A stretch of DNA of 64,000 nt from NCBI RefSeq assembly GCF_019703515.2, contig NC_059362.1:22628826-22692825 (forward strand), in the 5' to 3' direction. This DNA comes from Myxocyprinus asiaticus. Taxonomy: Eukaryota; Chordata; Actinopteri; Cypriniformes; Catostomidae. The position numbers and the translations under genes are program-made. The notes beneath the pieces are model-generated. The model was not told where the DNA came from, made no database searches, and was given only the letters and a program-made list of their open reading frames with translations. The stretch's first letter is position 1. Each line of letters begins with the position of its first letter. Below, piece by piece: positions 1 to 13,319 of the stretch.

Positions 1-2517
1 TTCATAGAAGGAAAGAAAGAAAAAGAGAGATATTAGCTGCCTCGCTACTTACTTTTAAAGAGCAGTCACACTAAGCTTTGAACATGCAAAAAAATTTCGG
101 ACAAAGCAACAGACCTGGATATGATGCCAAACGGGAGGGCGTCTCAATTTAGTAAATCACACTTCCCAAATAATGCAAAATATAATATTAAAAATGTTAG
201 AAAATATTATCTACTCACTTTCCAGCAACAATAAAAACACGCAGCTTTGAAATATGTATCCTCTGAATTGAGCCAAGAGGTCAGCGTGTGACGTCTCGCT
301 CTTCTCTTGGTTACGCTTCCTCTCTTCATCCAGATTCATAGTTCAGAGTTCACCAAATTGAACTTTGGTACACAGCCTCATATGAAACTTCTTCGTATTA
401 TCTTGCGTTACTGCTCCAGCGTTCTATTGTGTTTGAATGGGAGTGAATAGAGCATGGAGTGTAATGTGACCTCCCCTTTAGGCAGCAGCCTAAAGGTCAT
501 GGAATCTCAAAAGTGACTGGTTTGGAACACTTAACAAAGGCAGCAACAACATGCGCCATAAAAATAGCAAACCTCACATGAAGTGCACAGAAGACTCGAC
601 TCACAATTGATTTCAACATAGATGACACGAAAGGAACAATACTCTAATAGAGCAATAATCTGATAAAAATATATAAATATAAATTGCACTCATATTTTAT
701 CAAAACTTTTCATTTTTAAATGAATTATAAGTCAATTTATATTCAACAATTCTCTTACTTTGTCTTCCATCTTGGATTCAATTTTTCACAGAGCTTGTCA
801 CAATTCTTGGATTTACACATGTGATGCTGCCTTAGAATTTGGTTTCAAGAAAGTATCATAGGAGACAGGAATCATAATTTAATTGGAAATTGAGTGTGCT
901 TATGATGCCTTAAAATGCTGCCTACATACAATAGGCAGCTCACAAAGTTTTGGAATAGAGCAATAGAATGGTCAAGAACAGTCTGGAGGTAAAAATGAAA
1001 AAACTACTTATATATTTGTACATATCTGGATATATTCCAATAAAATTGTATTGTATGCATTGTTTCTATACTAATCAACAACTTAAAATCAATAGTTTTA
1101 TATATTTCTATAGTTTTTAATGAGATTTCTCAATGCTTCATGGGATTTTAGTCCATTCCCTCCTTAATTTACATTAAGTACACAGTCTTGAACTTTTGTC
1201 TTTATGTCCGATTTGTTTTTTGTTTTTATATTGAAATTCAGATTAGAACTGGTTGGTTTGGTGCATGGCTCTTAGAACTCTTTTATGAAGGATTTGAAAT
1301 TACTATGGAGAAAGAAAAAAAGGAAAAAGAAAAAAAAGAATGAGAAAACATTCCTGGAACCAAGACAGCTGAAAAAGTGGGTGGGCACTGATTTGCTCTA
1401 TTGTTTGATCTTTTGAATTTCCATTAACATCTGTTCCATTTCCATAAGGCACCTCTGGTACCTGTGGTCAGTCTTACTGTTATAGCTGCTCTGCTGTGGT
1501 GATGGACTGCTAGATTGCTGAATGCATGGCCATGCACCATTTGATGGATTGTGGTGTATTGTGTTCCCTTGGGCTTTATGACAGCTCAGACTTTCCCTTT
1601 CCTTCACTCTGAATGCTGAAGTTCCAATATGACTAGAAGCTGATTGGTGGAGGTGGAAATGGCTATGATTTCTGATTGGATGTGCTTGAAGCATGAAAAG
1701 ATACAGTTGCGTAAAAGGTTGTGTTCATTGTTCTGGAAACTTCCCAGGGCAAAGTTCATGGCAAGACTTGGGTTATGCTGAGGTAACAGGCTTATTATCT
1801 TTAAATGATTCTAGCAAGACCCATTTGCCAATACAAGCAGAGCATAACCTACTCCCAGTCAGAGCAGAGTGGTTCCCATTCCTCCTGTTTCATGAGAAAT
1901 ATTCTCTCAAACACACAAACAAAGAGACAAACCCACATTTTTATGTTATATTTCTCCATTTCACGAGTGGCTTGTCTCATGACCATGCAGTTTGTTCGAT
2001 GACCTTCTTCCCAAAGTCTTTCTTTCGCATATTCATATGCACAACGTCATTAGTACTGCAGCTATGAAATATGTATGCTGTATAAAGCAGAGCACAGTGG
2101 CTGCCCTTTCACATCTAGAGTCACTGGGGAGGGAGGTGAGGGAGTGTTTCTTGAAAAATCTGGAGACAATTTGTAAGGCTTATGTGTCAGAATCTTGTGG
2201 GCCAGCCAAATAGTTCCAGACTTTGTTATAGAAAAAGTGGTAGAGAAGGAGGGTGGGTAGTTAAGGGCAGACTGCACTGTCTCTGTCCTTGGTAAGACTT
2301 TAAAAAGAAGTTCCAAACTTGAACTTGGACTGAATTTGACTGAAACAGCACTAGATCTATTAAGAGTTTGATATGAATCAGATTTGGAATCTGATCTTCG
2401 TCCAACCCATTCAAACTGATTGGTGGATACCAACCTGCTCCAAATGTAGTGATATAGACATGGATCTAAATCAAATCTGTTTATATTGGCACAGATAATT
2501 ATTAAAAAAGGACTCTC
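1..2517. other. AT-rich gene-free region
   Basis: No exon or recognisable element. A 98-codon reading frame on the minus strand (1398-1694) ends MEMEQMLMEIQKIKQ, which looks somewhat protein-like, but I recognise no domain and see no supporting splice or promoter context. It could be a decayed transposon gene or chance. Confidence 0.5.
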
Positions 2518-3150
2518 TTAAAGGGATAGTTCACCCAAAAATGAAAAATATCTCATCAATTACTGAACCTCATGCCATCCTAAATGAAGATTTTTAGAAG
2601 AATATCTCAACTCTGTGGTTCCATACAATGGAAGTGAATGGTGGCCAGAAATTTAAAGGTCCAAAAAGCACACAAAGGCAGCATAAATGTAATCCACATG
2701 ACTCCAGTGGTTAAATTAATGTCTTCATAAGTGATATAACAGGTGTTGGTGAGAAACAGATCAATATTTAACTCCTTTTTTCTATAAATTCTCCTCCCTA
2801 TTAGGTGGTAATATGCACAAAGAATGTGAATCGCCAAAAACAAAAGAAGAAGAATGTGAATCTGAAAATGGAGATTTATAGTAAAAAATGACTTAAATAT
2901 TGATGTTTCTCACCTACACCTATCATATCACTTCTGAAGATATGGATTTAACCCCTGGAGTCCTATGGATTACTTTTATGCTACTTTTATGTGATTTTAG
3001 TACCTTCAAAGTTCTGGCCACCATTCATTTGCATTGTATGGACCTAGAGAGCTGAGATATTTTTCTAAAAATTTTCATTTGTGTTCAGCAGAAAAAATAA
3101 ATCTGCAATTGCTTGAGGGTGAGTAAATTATGAGAGAATGCTAATTTTAA
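2518..3150. repeat. Foldback element with ~230-bp inverted arms (TTAA-GGGATAGTTCACCC family)
   Basis: Starts TTAAAGGGATAGTTCACCC at 2518. The left arm (about 2518-2760) reappears inverted at about 2905-3140: for example TTCCATACAATGGAAGTGAA near 2620 and its near complement around 3030, and GTTGGTGAGAAACA near 2750 against its complement near 2910. The right tip is truncated (GAGTAAATTATGAGAGAA) and abuts a second copy. No coding capacity. This terminus is very common in cyprinid genomes. Confidence 0.75.
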
Positions 3151-3400
3151 AGGAATAGTTCACCCAAAAATATATTTTTACTCACCCTCATATTATTCCA
3201 AACCTGTATGGCTTTCTTTCTTCCAAGGAACTCAACAGGAGAGATTTTGTATAATTTACTTGCCGCTCTTTTCCATAAAATTTCAATGAACAGAAGATTA
3301 CAAGCTTTTTTAAAGCCAAAGCCACAGAATAAAAAAGGATGTAGAGGAGAGTGAAGAGAGGGTAAGGAAAATAAAGAGACTGTCAGTGAGTAAAACATAT
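3147..3400. repeat. Second, partial copy of the TTAA-GGATAGTTCACCC family
   Basis: Begins TTAAAGGAATAGTTCACCC immediately after the first copy, followed by the ACTCACCCTCATATTATTCC segment seen in the other copies. The right end is not clear. Confidence 0.65.
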
Positions 3401-3600
3401 AAAAACAAGAGAATTAATGCACGAGAGATAAAAGTGGGATAAAATTAAATGAGTGAATTAAAAATAGCAAATTGCAAACTGCTTCCTGTAAGTAAGGCAG
3501 CATGATAGAATGAGTGCAACAGTAAAACAGAAAGGAAAGGTGCCTCCTGCCTCCTGCCTCCTGTCTCCTGTCAAAAATCTCACAGGAGGCTCTCAATGTG

Positions 3601-3927
3601 TGTGTGTGTATGTGTGTAGGTGGCTTTGGGTGGTTTACGAGGACATTTTTTTAGGTTACAAACTGGTAATTATGAGGGAATCATGCTATGCTATTTCGAG
3701 TGTCCCCATATTTCAAATTGCTTAAAAAACATACTAAATGATTTTTTTTTTTTTGAAAATATAAAAATGCAGAAAGTTTTTTGAGAGGGTTCGGTTTAGG
3801 GGTAGGGTTAGGGGATAGAATCTATAGTTCGTAGAGTATAAAAATCATTATGTCTCTGGAGACTCATAATGATAGTCGCACCACATGTGTGTGAGCGCGC
3901 GCGCGTGTGTGTGTGTGTGTGTGTGTG
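3601..3927 (+). repeat. TG-bracketed repeat unit, copy A
   Basis: One of several copies of a unit of about 280 bp that begins GGTTTACGAGGACATTTTTT, contains GTCCCCATA-TTCAAATTGC, a telomere-like GGTTAGGGGTAGGGTTAGGG block, and ends near a CTCATAATGATAG motif. It has TG-rich sequence on both sides; here the right side is (TG)n at 3905-3927. Confidence 0.75.
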
Positions 3928-4397
3928 ATTCTCTGCGGAGGGGGTCAGTTAGGGGATGATGAGGGTGACAGCAGGTCACCACACTGCATCTTGGGAAAGC
4001 GGGGTGCTTTTCATTACACTACTACATAAAGTCACCTTAATTGTGTGTGAATATGTGTGTGTGTCCTACAGTTAAAGATTAGCTGCATAATTTTTCACCA
4101 TAAGAATATGCTAATACATACAGTCAGGCACACAGCAATGCATGAAAATGAACAGCTGGTGTCAATAACCATGGCATCACATAATGCTTTGAGAGTTAGA
4201 GGATAAACTGATACTCAGAAGTCTTATCTAACTGATTTTGTTGATTTAGAGTCAGACAGTGGAGTTTACCACTAAAGAACACAGAAAACCTGTGTTTTTT
4301 TATCCTTAAAAGTGGATTTAATGACAGACACACACACATTTTAATGGGATATAATAACATACAAAGCATGAGGGTGAAGTGGGTCTGGATTTACTGT

Positions 4398-4481
<84 letters not shown>

Positions 4482-5400
4482 GTGTGCGTTTGTTGATACA
4501 GGATTAGGCATTGACATGTTGTAATAAACTGGGTTTCTGTGCCAGTCATGCCCAACTTGCACTCACTTATGATCTAATGACCCAATGATTTCCATTTTCA
4601 GACACATACAAATACAAAACAAAAGCAGCCACATTAATATGCCATGAAAAAGGTGCTCTGTTTGAGCAAAATACAAATGTAGTGTACATACAATCAAAAT
4701 TATCACAAAACCCAGAATTACATTTTATAATGAACAGATTAAAGTACTCTCATTATTTCACATTAATCACACCAGACAGCTCTGTACAACCTGTTTTTTG
4801 AACATCTAGTCAGTTATATCTTCTCGTACAGTTGTCAGTGTTGATTTATTGCCTGCTTTTTCTAAGACCTCTTACACTTTTCTGTAGCACCTACCATTAA
4901 AATCAGCTATTTTCATTTTATTTTAGTGCATTATTTGGTGTACGTGGAATAACCACAATCCTTCCCATTCCTTGATTCTCCCCCTGCTTTCTCTGGTGAC
5001 AAAGAGCATAAAATAAACAAACAAACAAACAAAAAATCTGTACCTTTTTGACATTTACATGTGAATTTACAGTTTAAGTAAACATTTAGCAACACATATC
5101 ATCAAATATTTTTCAACACAAAAATATGTGCAACATTGGAACTTGAAACCATAACATGTAATTGCATATTTAAAATTAAACTGTTTGTATTATCTAAAAA
5201 GTGCAGTGTGTATTTCTGGCAACTAGATACATTGCACTGTGATTTTATGATGTTCTAGAATGAATGAAAGTCTGTACTGGAACTTGCAATGGCAAAGGAA
5301 GAGCTTTCCTTCTCTACTATTGAAAACCACAAAAAATACCAGAGATGGTAGCTAGAAGGGTATTGGGAAGACTTCATTAAGTAAGTGAACCTGAAATCGT
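3928..5400. other. Gene-free region with long TG microsatellite
   Basis: No coding signal. A (TG)n tract of 78 bp lies at 4401-4478. The rest is AT-rich unique-looking DNA. Confidence 0.6.
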
Positions 5401-5900
5401 GTATGAATTTTCAGGACACCAGGAAACATGATGTAAAACCAGGACTGTCCCAGATAAACCAGGACTTGCACAGAGACACTCTCACAGAGGAAATCGTATA
5501 GATTTGTACGAGTTGGCAATGAGTTGGCTTAATCATGTGAAATCGTACGAGTTGGGTCATATAAATTCGTATGACTTTTGCAACAGCCAATCAGGTGACC
5601 TGTCCCTCGTCTTCTTTTAAAATGCAACAATTGTTTTCTTCTGTCATACAAAACATACTCTTTACACTTCAAATCATCCTTACAGACTCTACTCTATGGT
5701 TAAGTTTAGATATGGAGTTTAGGTTAGGGCATATAATTAATAAGCATGTACACAACGTATGACACGTGGAACTTTTGCTTCCGCTTTACACATCTGGGTA
5801 CATCTCATTTGTAAAAATTCATACGAACAAACTTTTTAGCCAACTTTTACAACTTTGGATGACTTCTCTTGAGATCGGGTTGGGACATCTGGTCACCTAG
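5400..5900. repeat. Decayed DNA-transposon-like repeat
   Basis: Contains short repeated motifs of the AATCGTACGAGTTGG and AAATTCGTATGA type facing each other (5490-5570 and 5810-5835), and ends GGGACATCTGGTCACCTAG, which looks like a terminal repeat. The left end is not sharp. Family not identified. Confidence 0.4.
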
Positions 5901-8619
5901 CATTTATACAGTGCTGCTATTGGTATGATGTGATTATTCAAAATGTAACCGGCATGCCAGTGATTGTACAAAAATTTGAACTTGTGAACTCCCTTATGAT
6001 TCAGACATCTGTAAGCGTCAAAATATTCACATGACACACAAATAAAAATTAACTATATAAACTTTAGAGACAAAAAAATGGATTCATGTTTATTCATTTG
6101 TTACATGTCTGAATCAGTTAATTGAGGGTTTGATGAGCTATATACCTGCAGTTCAGGCTGATCTGTTACACTGATATCATTGTCTCTGGGAACAGTCTCA
6201 CACAGAGCTGATTTCAGATTAATTTTACTTGTTTACAGCACTCAGTATTTAGCAAAGTCATTGGAGAGCTGAAAGCTGGTTTCATGTTGGAAGATTAGCA
6301 GAGCTGGCTAAAAACAAACAGTGTTAGCACTGAGCTTCTTTCAAAGAGAAGAATTTCCACTGGAAATTCTTGAGGGTCTTAACAAACACATCTCAGCTGT
6401 ATAATTTAATGATATGTTTACTAATTTACTGATTTTTTAAAGGACATTAAGAGTGTGCTTGACATTAGCATTTCTTCTGATGCTAACTTTTCCATCAGAA
6501 AAGTTAGAAATGAGGTTTAGAAATGTTTATGAAATGAGGTTTACAACTTGCATCTTGCAAACTACTGCTTTTCATCATTCTGATTGCCTCTGTAAACCAA
6601 GATTTGAGGTCAAAATAAAGCTAACCGAAAATAGTTTAGTTTTGGAGATAAAGTGCTGCGCAAGTTCATCCAGCATCCCTCCATCAACCCAACGCCCCCT
6701 CTACTTGTATTCACTTTTATTATGTATTATATATAATCTTCATTAATGAAGTAAATGATTCAGGGCGGAATTAAGAGATTGACTCGATTCTCACGCTCTC
6801 TATCTCACTCAAGGATTATATGAAAATGTGAACTCAGAAGAGTTTCAGAGAATTACACTTATAGAATCTACTGTTCAACCTACTGATAAGCACTCTTGAA
6901 ACCAATAAGCGATACAGGCGGCCACCTAGGGACCCGACGTGCCTTGGGGGGGGGGGGGGTGCATGAACATGTGCAAAGTAAATGAACAAGTTATGTGATT
7001 TAGAAATATTGATGACTCTTATTTTGAAATTCTCCGCAATCCAATGGTTCCTATCGTGCACGCACTCAGAAAAATATGCAATACGCATGGACCTGATCAT
7101 TTAACAAATCACAATGATGGTGCAAACTAAAAACATCATATTACGTATAAAATGAGCTCTGAATAATCACAAAAAGACAAATAACTGAAAGTTACAATAA
7201 ATACAATAAAAGCAGTGTATCTAAATTTGGCAAGAAGTAAAGCTAGCAGTACACACTAATCTGCATATTTTATTCATAATGCAAAGCATTGCCAGGAACT
7301 GCAGTGAGGCATTTATACCAGTATTATTAGACACAGATCACACACCTTGCTGACTAATGTGCATGCCTGACAGAAACGCAGGAAATAAGCTATGAAAAAT
7401 ATTGATTTGTGGCTTTTTGAGTCTTTGAGGCTTATTTTGGGTAAAGGATAACAGAAACAGTGCTTGTCAAATTATTAGGGCTTTCCAAGTTTTCTCAAGA
7501 ATAATTTGCTGGGGAAGGATTTCAGACACTGTCGATAAAAAGACGCAAAAAAACTCACATAGAGTGAACATATGAGCAATAAATCTGGAAAATAACCAAA
7601 CCATCCTATCTGCAAAGATCTCTGCTCTCTAAGAGGCATTTGTTTATTCTTTACATTTGTATACAAATATATATTTCGAGGTGTTGTGTTTATAGGCCCT
7701 ATTTAAAATATGTAATTTTATTTACACATACTGTAATTATTCATTATACACTTATTTATACTTAGTTAATTTCTACGTATAATAGAATTTTTTTTACATA
7801 TTTATTTTTTATTTTTTATAAGTTAACATTAGTTAATACAATATGAACTAAAATGTACAAACTATAAACAATTGTATTTTTATAAATTGACATTAGTCAT
7901 GATTGATAAATACTTGAAAATTGTATTATACATTGTTAATGATATCTAATGCAAACCTTGTTGTAATATGTAACCCAGTAATTATCATAGTTGCAGTTTC
8001 CATGACCTCATATTAATTGAGACGTTTATTTCTACTTCTAGAAAAAAGTTTAAAGGTGATCAAAATAAGGCGATAAAATGGTGACTTGTCACTGCACTTA
8101 AAATAAACATATTCCCTTATGCATGCATGTACATTTTAAACTAACATCTTCATTTTGAGAAAAAAAGCTATAGGACATTTTATTTGTCATCTACCGAGCT
8201 ATACAGTATAGTGCTTATTTGTTAGTGCTTTCTATTAAAAAATCTGCTCATCACTTTTGCAACGGTTCTATGGATGTTTTAAAGTTATAACAATTTTCAC
8301 GATTTTCACATTTTCATGATTTCGCCTAGTGCCCCACAAACCCATGGGCTGGCCCTGCTTGAAACCTTCTGAAATGAGGCTGAGGTACAGATCTTAACAT
8401 TTAGTGCTTTCCACTCCAAACGAGTGTATTCAATCCAAAAAACAAACCAAAAACATTTGACAAAAGATGATGACTAACAGTCTCTCTTATTCCGTCTTAC
8501 AAGCTCATACACGCATAAAAATTATGACACACTCTTGTTGGTTGAGAAAGTCCAAAACAGGTGGAGACAAATATCTTTAGTCTGTTAAGTGCAGGCAGCA
8601 CCAATAACAACACCCCCCC
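5901..8619. other. Gene-free AT-rich region
   Basis: No exon, RNA gene or clear element recognised. A G-run of about 13 bases lies near 6946-6958. Confidence 0.5.
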
Positions 8620-8690
8620 CCCCCCCCAAACTTTCTAGTGTCCCCATAATTCAAATTGCTTAAACATGTGTGTGTGTGTGTGTGTGTGTG
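8620..8690 (+). repeat. Fragment of TG-bracketed repeat
   Basis: CTAGTGTCCCCATAATTC and following bases match the middle of the family, then jump directly into (TG)n at 8667-8690. Confidence 0.6.
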
Positions 8691-8769
8691 AGACCAATTC
8701 ATTGCAAAGAACTGACAAAAATGAAAGATTCATTTGTGATCGGACATCTTTAGTTCTGATTCAAAACTG

Positions 8770-8942
8770 GTATTAGTAAACACCGGGTACAAGGCATGGT
8801 GTAGCGGTGTAGCTTTTGTCAATAATGTAGCTTCGCTACTGAAAAGCTACTTGATTTAAAAACTAGTGAAGCTACCATCTCGCTACTCAGAAATGTAGTT
8901 AAGCTAATAACTTCGCTATTTATACTGCCCATCACTGCCCCC
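8770..8942. repeat. Short repeat with GTAGCTTCGCTAC motifs
   Basis: GTAGCTTCGCTAC-type motifs recur in both orientations (8826-8900) and the stretch ends ACTGCCCATCACTGCC. It resembles small fish miniature elements with a GTGATGGGCAGT terminus; only one end is clear. Confidence 0.45.
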
Positions 8943-9265
8943 CTCCCTATCAGGTGTTTTTGGATGGGTGCTGGCTTCTGGATAGTGAAAATAGATATCA
9001 GTGTAGGATTTATGGTTCTTCGGGCACTTTGTTCAGGGTTATGTACAGGGATTTTACAAGAGCATGTCATAGCTTGCAAGAAGCAAGTGCAGACAACTGT
9101 TTTGTCATGTGGTCGAGTCTATGTTTGTGTGTACGCACATACACGCATAATTGTTTCCATGTTGACTGAAATTCCTTTAAAAATGCATTGTGTGTTACTA
9201 GATTGTAGCACTTAAGTAAAGTTTTTACAAAGTGACTGCTGTTCTCCTCACTGCCACTCTCTCTC

Positions 9266-9269
<4 letters not shown>

Positions 9270-9336
<67 letters not shown>

Positions 9337-9608
9337 CCGGGTTTGGGTGGTTTACGAGGACATTTTTTTAGGTTACAAACTTGTAGTATTATGCTATAAA
9401 TGTGGTTTATGAGGACATTTTTAGTGTCCCCATAATTCAAATAACTTAAAAAACACGCTAAACAATGTTTTATTGAAAATGTAAAAATGCAAAAAGGTTT
9501 TTGTGAGGGTTAGGGGTAGGGTTAGGGTTAGGGGATAGAATCTATAGTTCGTACAGTATAAAAATCATTATGTCTATGGAGAGTCCTCATAAGGATAGCC
9601 GCACCAAC

Positions 9609-9642
<34 letters not shown>
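9270..9642 (+). repeat. TG-bracketed repeat unit, copy B
   Basis: (TG)n at 9270-9334, then the unit from GGGTTTGGGTGGTTTACGAG to GATAGCCGCACCAACA, then (TG)n at 9615-9642. The telomere-like block is at about 9505-9535. Confidence 0.8.
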
Positions 9643-9645
<3 letters not shown>

Positions 9646-10402
9646 CCAGTACCTGGCCCTGCCAGAGCAGGTTGGGGCAGTTCTTGTATTTACCTGCCAA
9701 CTGCTTTAGCTCTGCCTCTTTTCTGTCATTTCCTGTATCAGGTTTGTGTGTGTGTGTGCATCAGGAGCTGGCGTCCCAGAGCATGTAGGGATTGCCAGGG
9801 GGCCTCTGTACTAAAATATTCACTTGGCGACTACCAGGACAACTCTAAAACCTAACTGGACCCTACTTAATAGCACACATCAAGCAATTTGTAACACGTG
9901 GCCCCTGGTACAAAGTCCTCTTTCTTTTTCTTTTACTTTCTCTCACTTTCTCTTCCTCTTCCCATCTTGTTTTCCCTCTGCCGGAGCTGTTGGATTACCT
10001 GTTCAGGTAAGTGAGAGGAATTAACTAGTCTGAGTATATTTACTGAAACAACTTTCACCTCAGTAGGAAAATACTGACCTTTGTTTGATAACCCTTTTAC
10101 TTGTTGACTCAGCACAGCTGTGGATAAATGTTCTTTGTGTAGACAGCAACATGAGCTCTTTGCAGTCATAATGCCAGTGAAAATGTGTGTGTGTTTGCGC
10201 ACATGCATGCATGGATACATTTGTGTGAGCATAACCAGTGGTGTATATGTTCAGATATTTACAGTATTAACAGCGAAAGTACAGATTAATCTATGTCATC
10301 ATTATTTCTTGATGTCAGAATCAGTTTGTCACCAGTTTTGGCCATTACTGGCTGTTTATCTGGCAAACCCAACAGCCAGTCACCTGTCAGTGTGCAGACT
10401 TA

Positions 10403-10404
<2 letters not shown>
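9643..10404. other. Gene-free segment with a strong splice-donor-like site
   Basis: A pyrimidine-rich tract (9918-9978) is followed by GTTCAG|GTAAGTGAG, an excellent donor consensus, with the GT at 10007. It could mark the end of a small non-coding lnx1 exon, but no matching exon body is provable from the sequence. Confidence 0.25.
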
Positions 10405-10444
<40 letters not shown>

Positions 10445-10716
10445 TGTGGTTTACGAGGGCATTTTTTTAGGTTACAAACTGGTAATTACAAGGGAATTAT
10501 GCTATAAATGTGGTTTATGAGGACATTTCTAGTGTCCCCATAATTCAAATTGCCTAAAAAAACATACTAAACAATGTTTTTTTGAAAATGTAAAAATGCA
10601 GAAAGTTTTTTTGTGAGGGTTAGGTTTAGGGTTAGGGTTATGGGATAGAATCTATAGTTCGTACAGTATAAAAATCATTATGTCTACGGAGAGTCCTCAT
10701 AAGAATAGCCACACCA

Positions 10717-10750
<34 letters not shown>
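10405..10750 (+). repeat. TG-bracketed repeat unit, copy C
   Basis: (TG)n at about 10405-10440, unit to 10719, (TG)n to 10750. In direct tandem with copy D. Confidence 0.8.
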
Positions 10751-10757
<7 letters not shown>

Positions 10758-11043
10758 TGGGCAGGTTTAAGTGGTTTACAAGGACTTTTTTTTAGGTTAC
10801 AAACTGGTAATTACAAGGGTATTATGCTATAAATGTGGTTTATGAGGGCATTTCTAGTGTCCCCATAATTCAAATTGCTTAAAAAAAAAACATACTAAAA
10901 GATGTTTTTTTGAAAATGTAAAAATTCAGAAAGTTTTTTGTGAGGGTTAGGTTTAGGGGTAGGGGTAGGGGATAGAATCTATAGCTCGTACAGTATAAAA
11001 ATCATTATGTCTATGGAGAGTCCTCATAATGATAGCTGCACCG

Positions 11044-11079
<36 letters not shown>
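10751..11079 (+). repeat. TG-bracketed repeat unit, copy D
   Basis: Starts after the (TG)n shared with copy C and runs to GCACCGACATG, followed by (TG)n at 11047-11079. Differs from copy C by scattered substitutions and a longer A-run. Confidence 0.8.
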
Positions 11080-11082
<3 letters not shown>

Positions 11083-13242
11083 TGCTGTATTTGCTGTTAA
11101 CTTATATCTTTATTGAATTGTGCCACATATTTGGCATGTCTTATTGTTATCAGTGATTCTATCAGTGGTATGACTTTATGCAGATTGTCAAACATAATGA
11201 GTCTTTACAACATGCCAGTTATCTAAAGAAGAGAAGTTTTAATAAAATGAGATGATGTAACGAATAGATGAGCTGATTCACCAGAACACCTGTGTGAACT
11301 TGTAGGGATCTGACTTTTTACCTCATACCAGATGCCACTTGATTGTATATTTTGTTATGTAATGCAATGCAATTTGTACATTTTAAGTGTGGTTTAAGTG
11401 TTCAGTTGTGTCCAAATATATGTTTGGGCCATTGAATGTCATTTAGATGTAGAATCAGTGGAACAAATAGATGACAAAAAGAGAAGGAGAAAGAGAGGGT
11501 GATGGAGAGCCTGAAGGAACAGGGCAAAAATGAATACAAAGGGGTTGAGGAGAAAGAAGATGCAGAGAAAAAGAAGGCAAATAAGAGGTGGTAAGAGGTA
11601 AGGAGAGGGGTTGGTAGAGAAATGGGGCAAAAATGGAAGGTGTGTGTGTGGGGGGGTGTGGGGGGTGCTATGTACATTTACATATGAGCACTTATGAAAT
11701 TCTCTACATGCTATACTGGAGACTCTTTGATGTAAAGTTGTGATGTGCAGTTCAGTTTCCTTCTACAACATAGCAGAAATATACTGTCTCATTTCACACA
11801 TTGGTGTTTGTCTAAAAAGTCTCTTAAGAGATACAATATACAGTATGTTTCATTGTTTGTTATTGTTGGCCCTTTTTTCTTGTCTGAATTTATCTCACGC
11901 TCTGAAATGCACAGAACACCCTCTCACGCTTTCACTCCTGTCATATCTTTGTGTTATTCTTGTGTGTAACTATGCTCATTAATAACCGTAATTTCCATTG
12001 TATAGTCATTATACGTGCATTAATCACTGGCTTTATTGTAGGGCATTATTCATTAGCTATAGGACTTAACAGTTGAATGGTTAAATCAAAGGGGAGCCCC
12101 AAGGCTTCTTGTTTGGTCTGATTCTTTGTTCTAAGTTCACGCTGTAAACAGTAGGCATCCAGAGACTCAGGAATGCTGCGGAACATACTTCTAAAACATG
12201 TCTGAACAAAGCATGAAGTCAAAGACAGATCCTCAGCAGGACTGAGAGCGAAAGATCCACCCTGGGCTTTTTTCTCCAAGTGTTGTCTTTTTAAGGAATG
12301 CCTATATTTTACAAAAACACTGGTGGTACCTCAAGGCAGAGATGTCTTATATAATTACTGAATATAGTTTCTTACTGTAACATATAAATCATAACTTGAA
12401 TAATGATTGTTTTTGTTTGTTTTAAGTAATACAGAAATTGTGTCAGAACAAATATACCAAGGAGGTCAGTAATACCTGAAGAAAACTAACCATTAGCATT
12501 CCCACCTCAATGGCAGTTCCCCCCATTGTTGCAGACAGTTAAAAGTATACGTCCATCTCACGCTGAAAATCAGTCACCGGCAAAACTTCTATAATATAAT
12601 AAAATATACGATGTATATGTTGCTTGCAAAACAATGTTATTTTGTCATAATATACAGCTACATTTGAATGGCTTTCAATGGAAAAATAACTTTTTGCATC
12701 TACTAGCAGAGACTAACTTCCCATGCTAACCAGCCAAACTGTGACCCCTTGGTATATACACATGTGGAATTTGCTTGGATGTTAGATGCCAGGTACTAGT
12801 TGTCACAGTGACACTGTGGAAAAATAATTAAATACAGGAACAACAAAATGTGCTCAAAATTTAAGTGTTGTAAGTTGTAAATATGGTTGAATCCTAAACA
12901 TCTACTTGGAGTTTGAAAGAGAAAAGAGGGAGAAATAGACATATTGTGTTTGAGTTTGCATTAATTTCTTCATTATTGCATTGCTGTGCACTTTGTTTGA
13001 TGGGAAAGATATAAAAGTGCTGACCCATACACACACACAGAAGACAATTTTTAACCGAAGCTGTTAAGGAAAAGGCTGATTAGGCAGAGAGTTATACCAT
13101 TATAAAACTGTTAACACACACTACATTCCATTACTTGTACACATGCAAAGTCAATAAAGCCATTTATTTTCAGTATTTCTTATTATGTCATTAAACATTG
13201 ATCCCAATTGATCTGAGATCAAAAAAGCTGAACTCTGTGCAT

Positions 13243-13279
<37 letters not shown>

Positions 13280-13319
13280 ACGAGTGTGTGCAGCTTTCCT
13301 TTGATTGTGCAGTTGAATA
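11080..13319. other. Gene-free region
   Basis: A purine-rich tract lies at 11460-11650 and (TG)n at 13244-13278. A minus-strand reading frame at 12046-12279 (77 codons) has no recognisable domain. I see no gene. Confidence 0.5.

Noticed and set aside
4341..4562. Frames made of Cys-Val or His-Thr repeats, here and at the other TG tracts
   Set aside because: These are read-throughs of (TG)n/(CA)n microsatellites.
9500..9540. GGTTAGGG-type runs as interstitial telomere sequence
   Set aside because: They recur at the same place inside each copy of a dispersed repeat and are short and degenerate, so they belong to that family.
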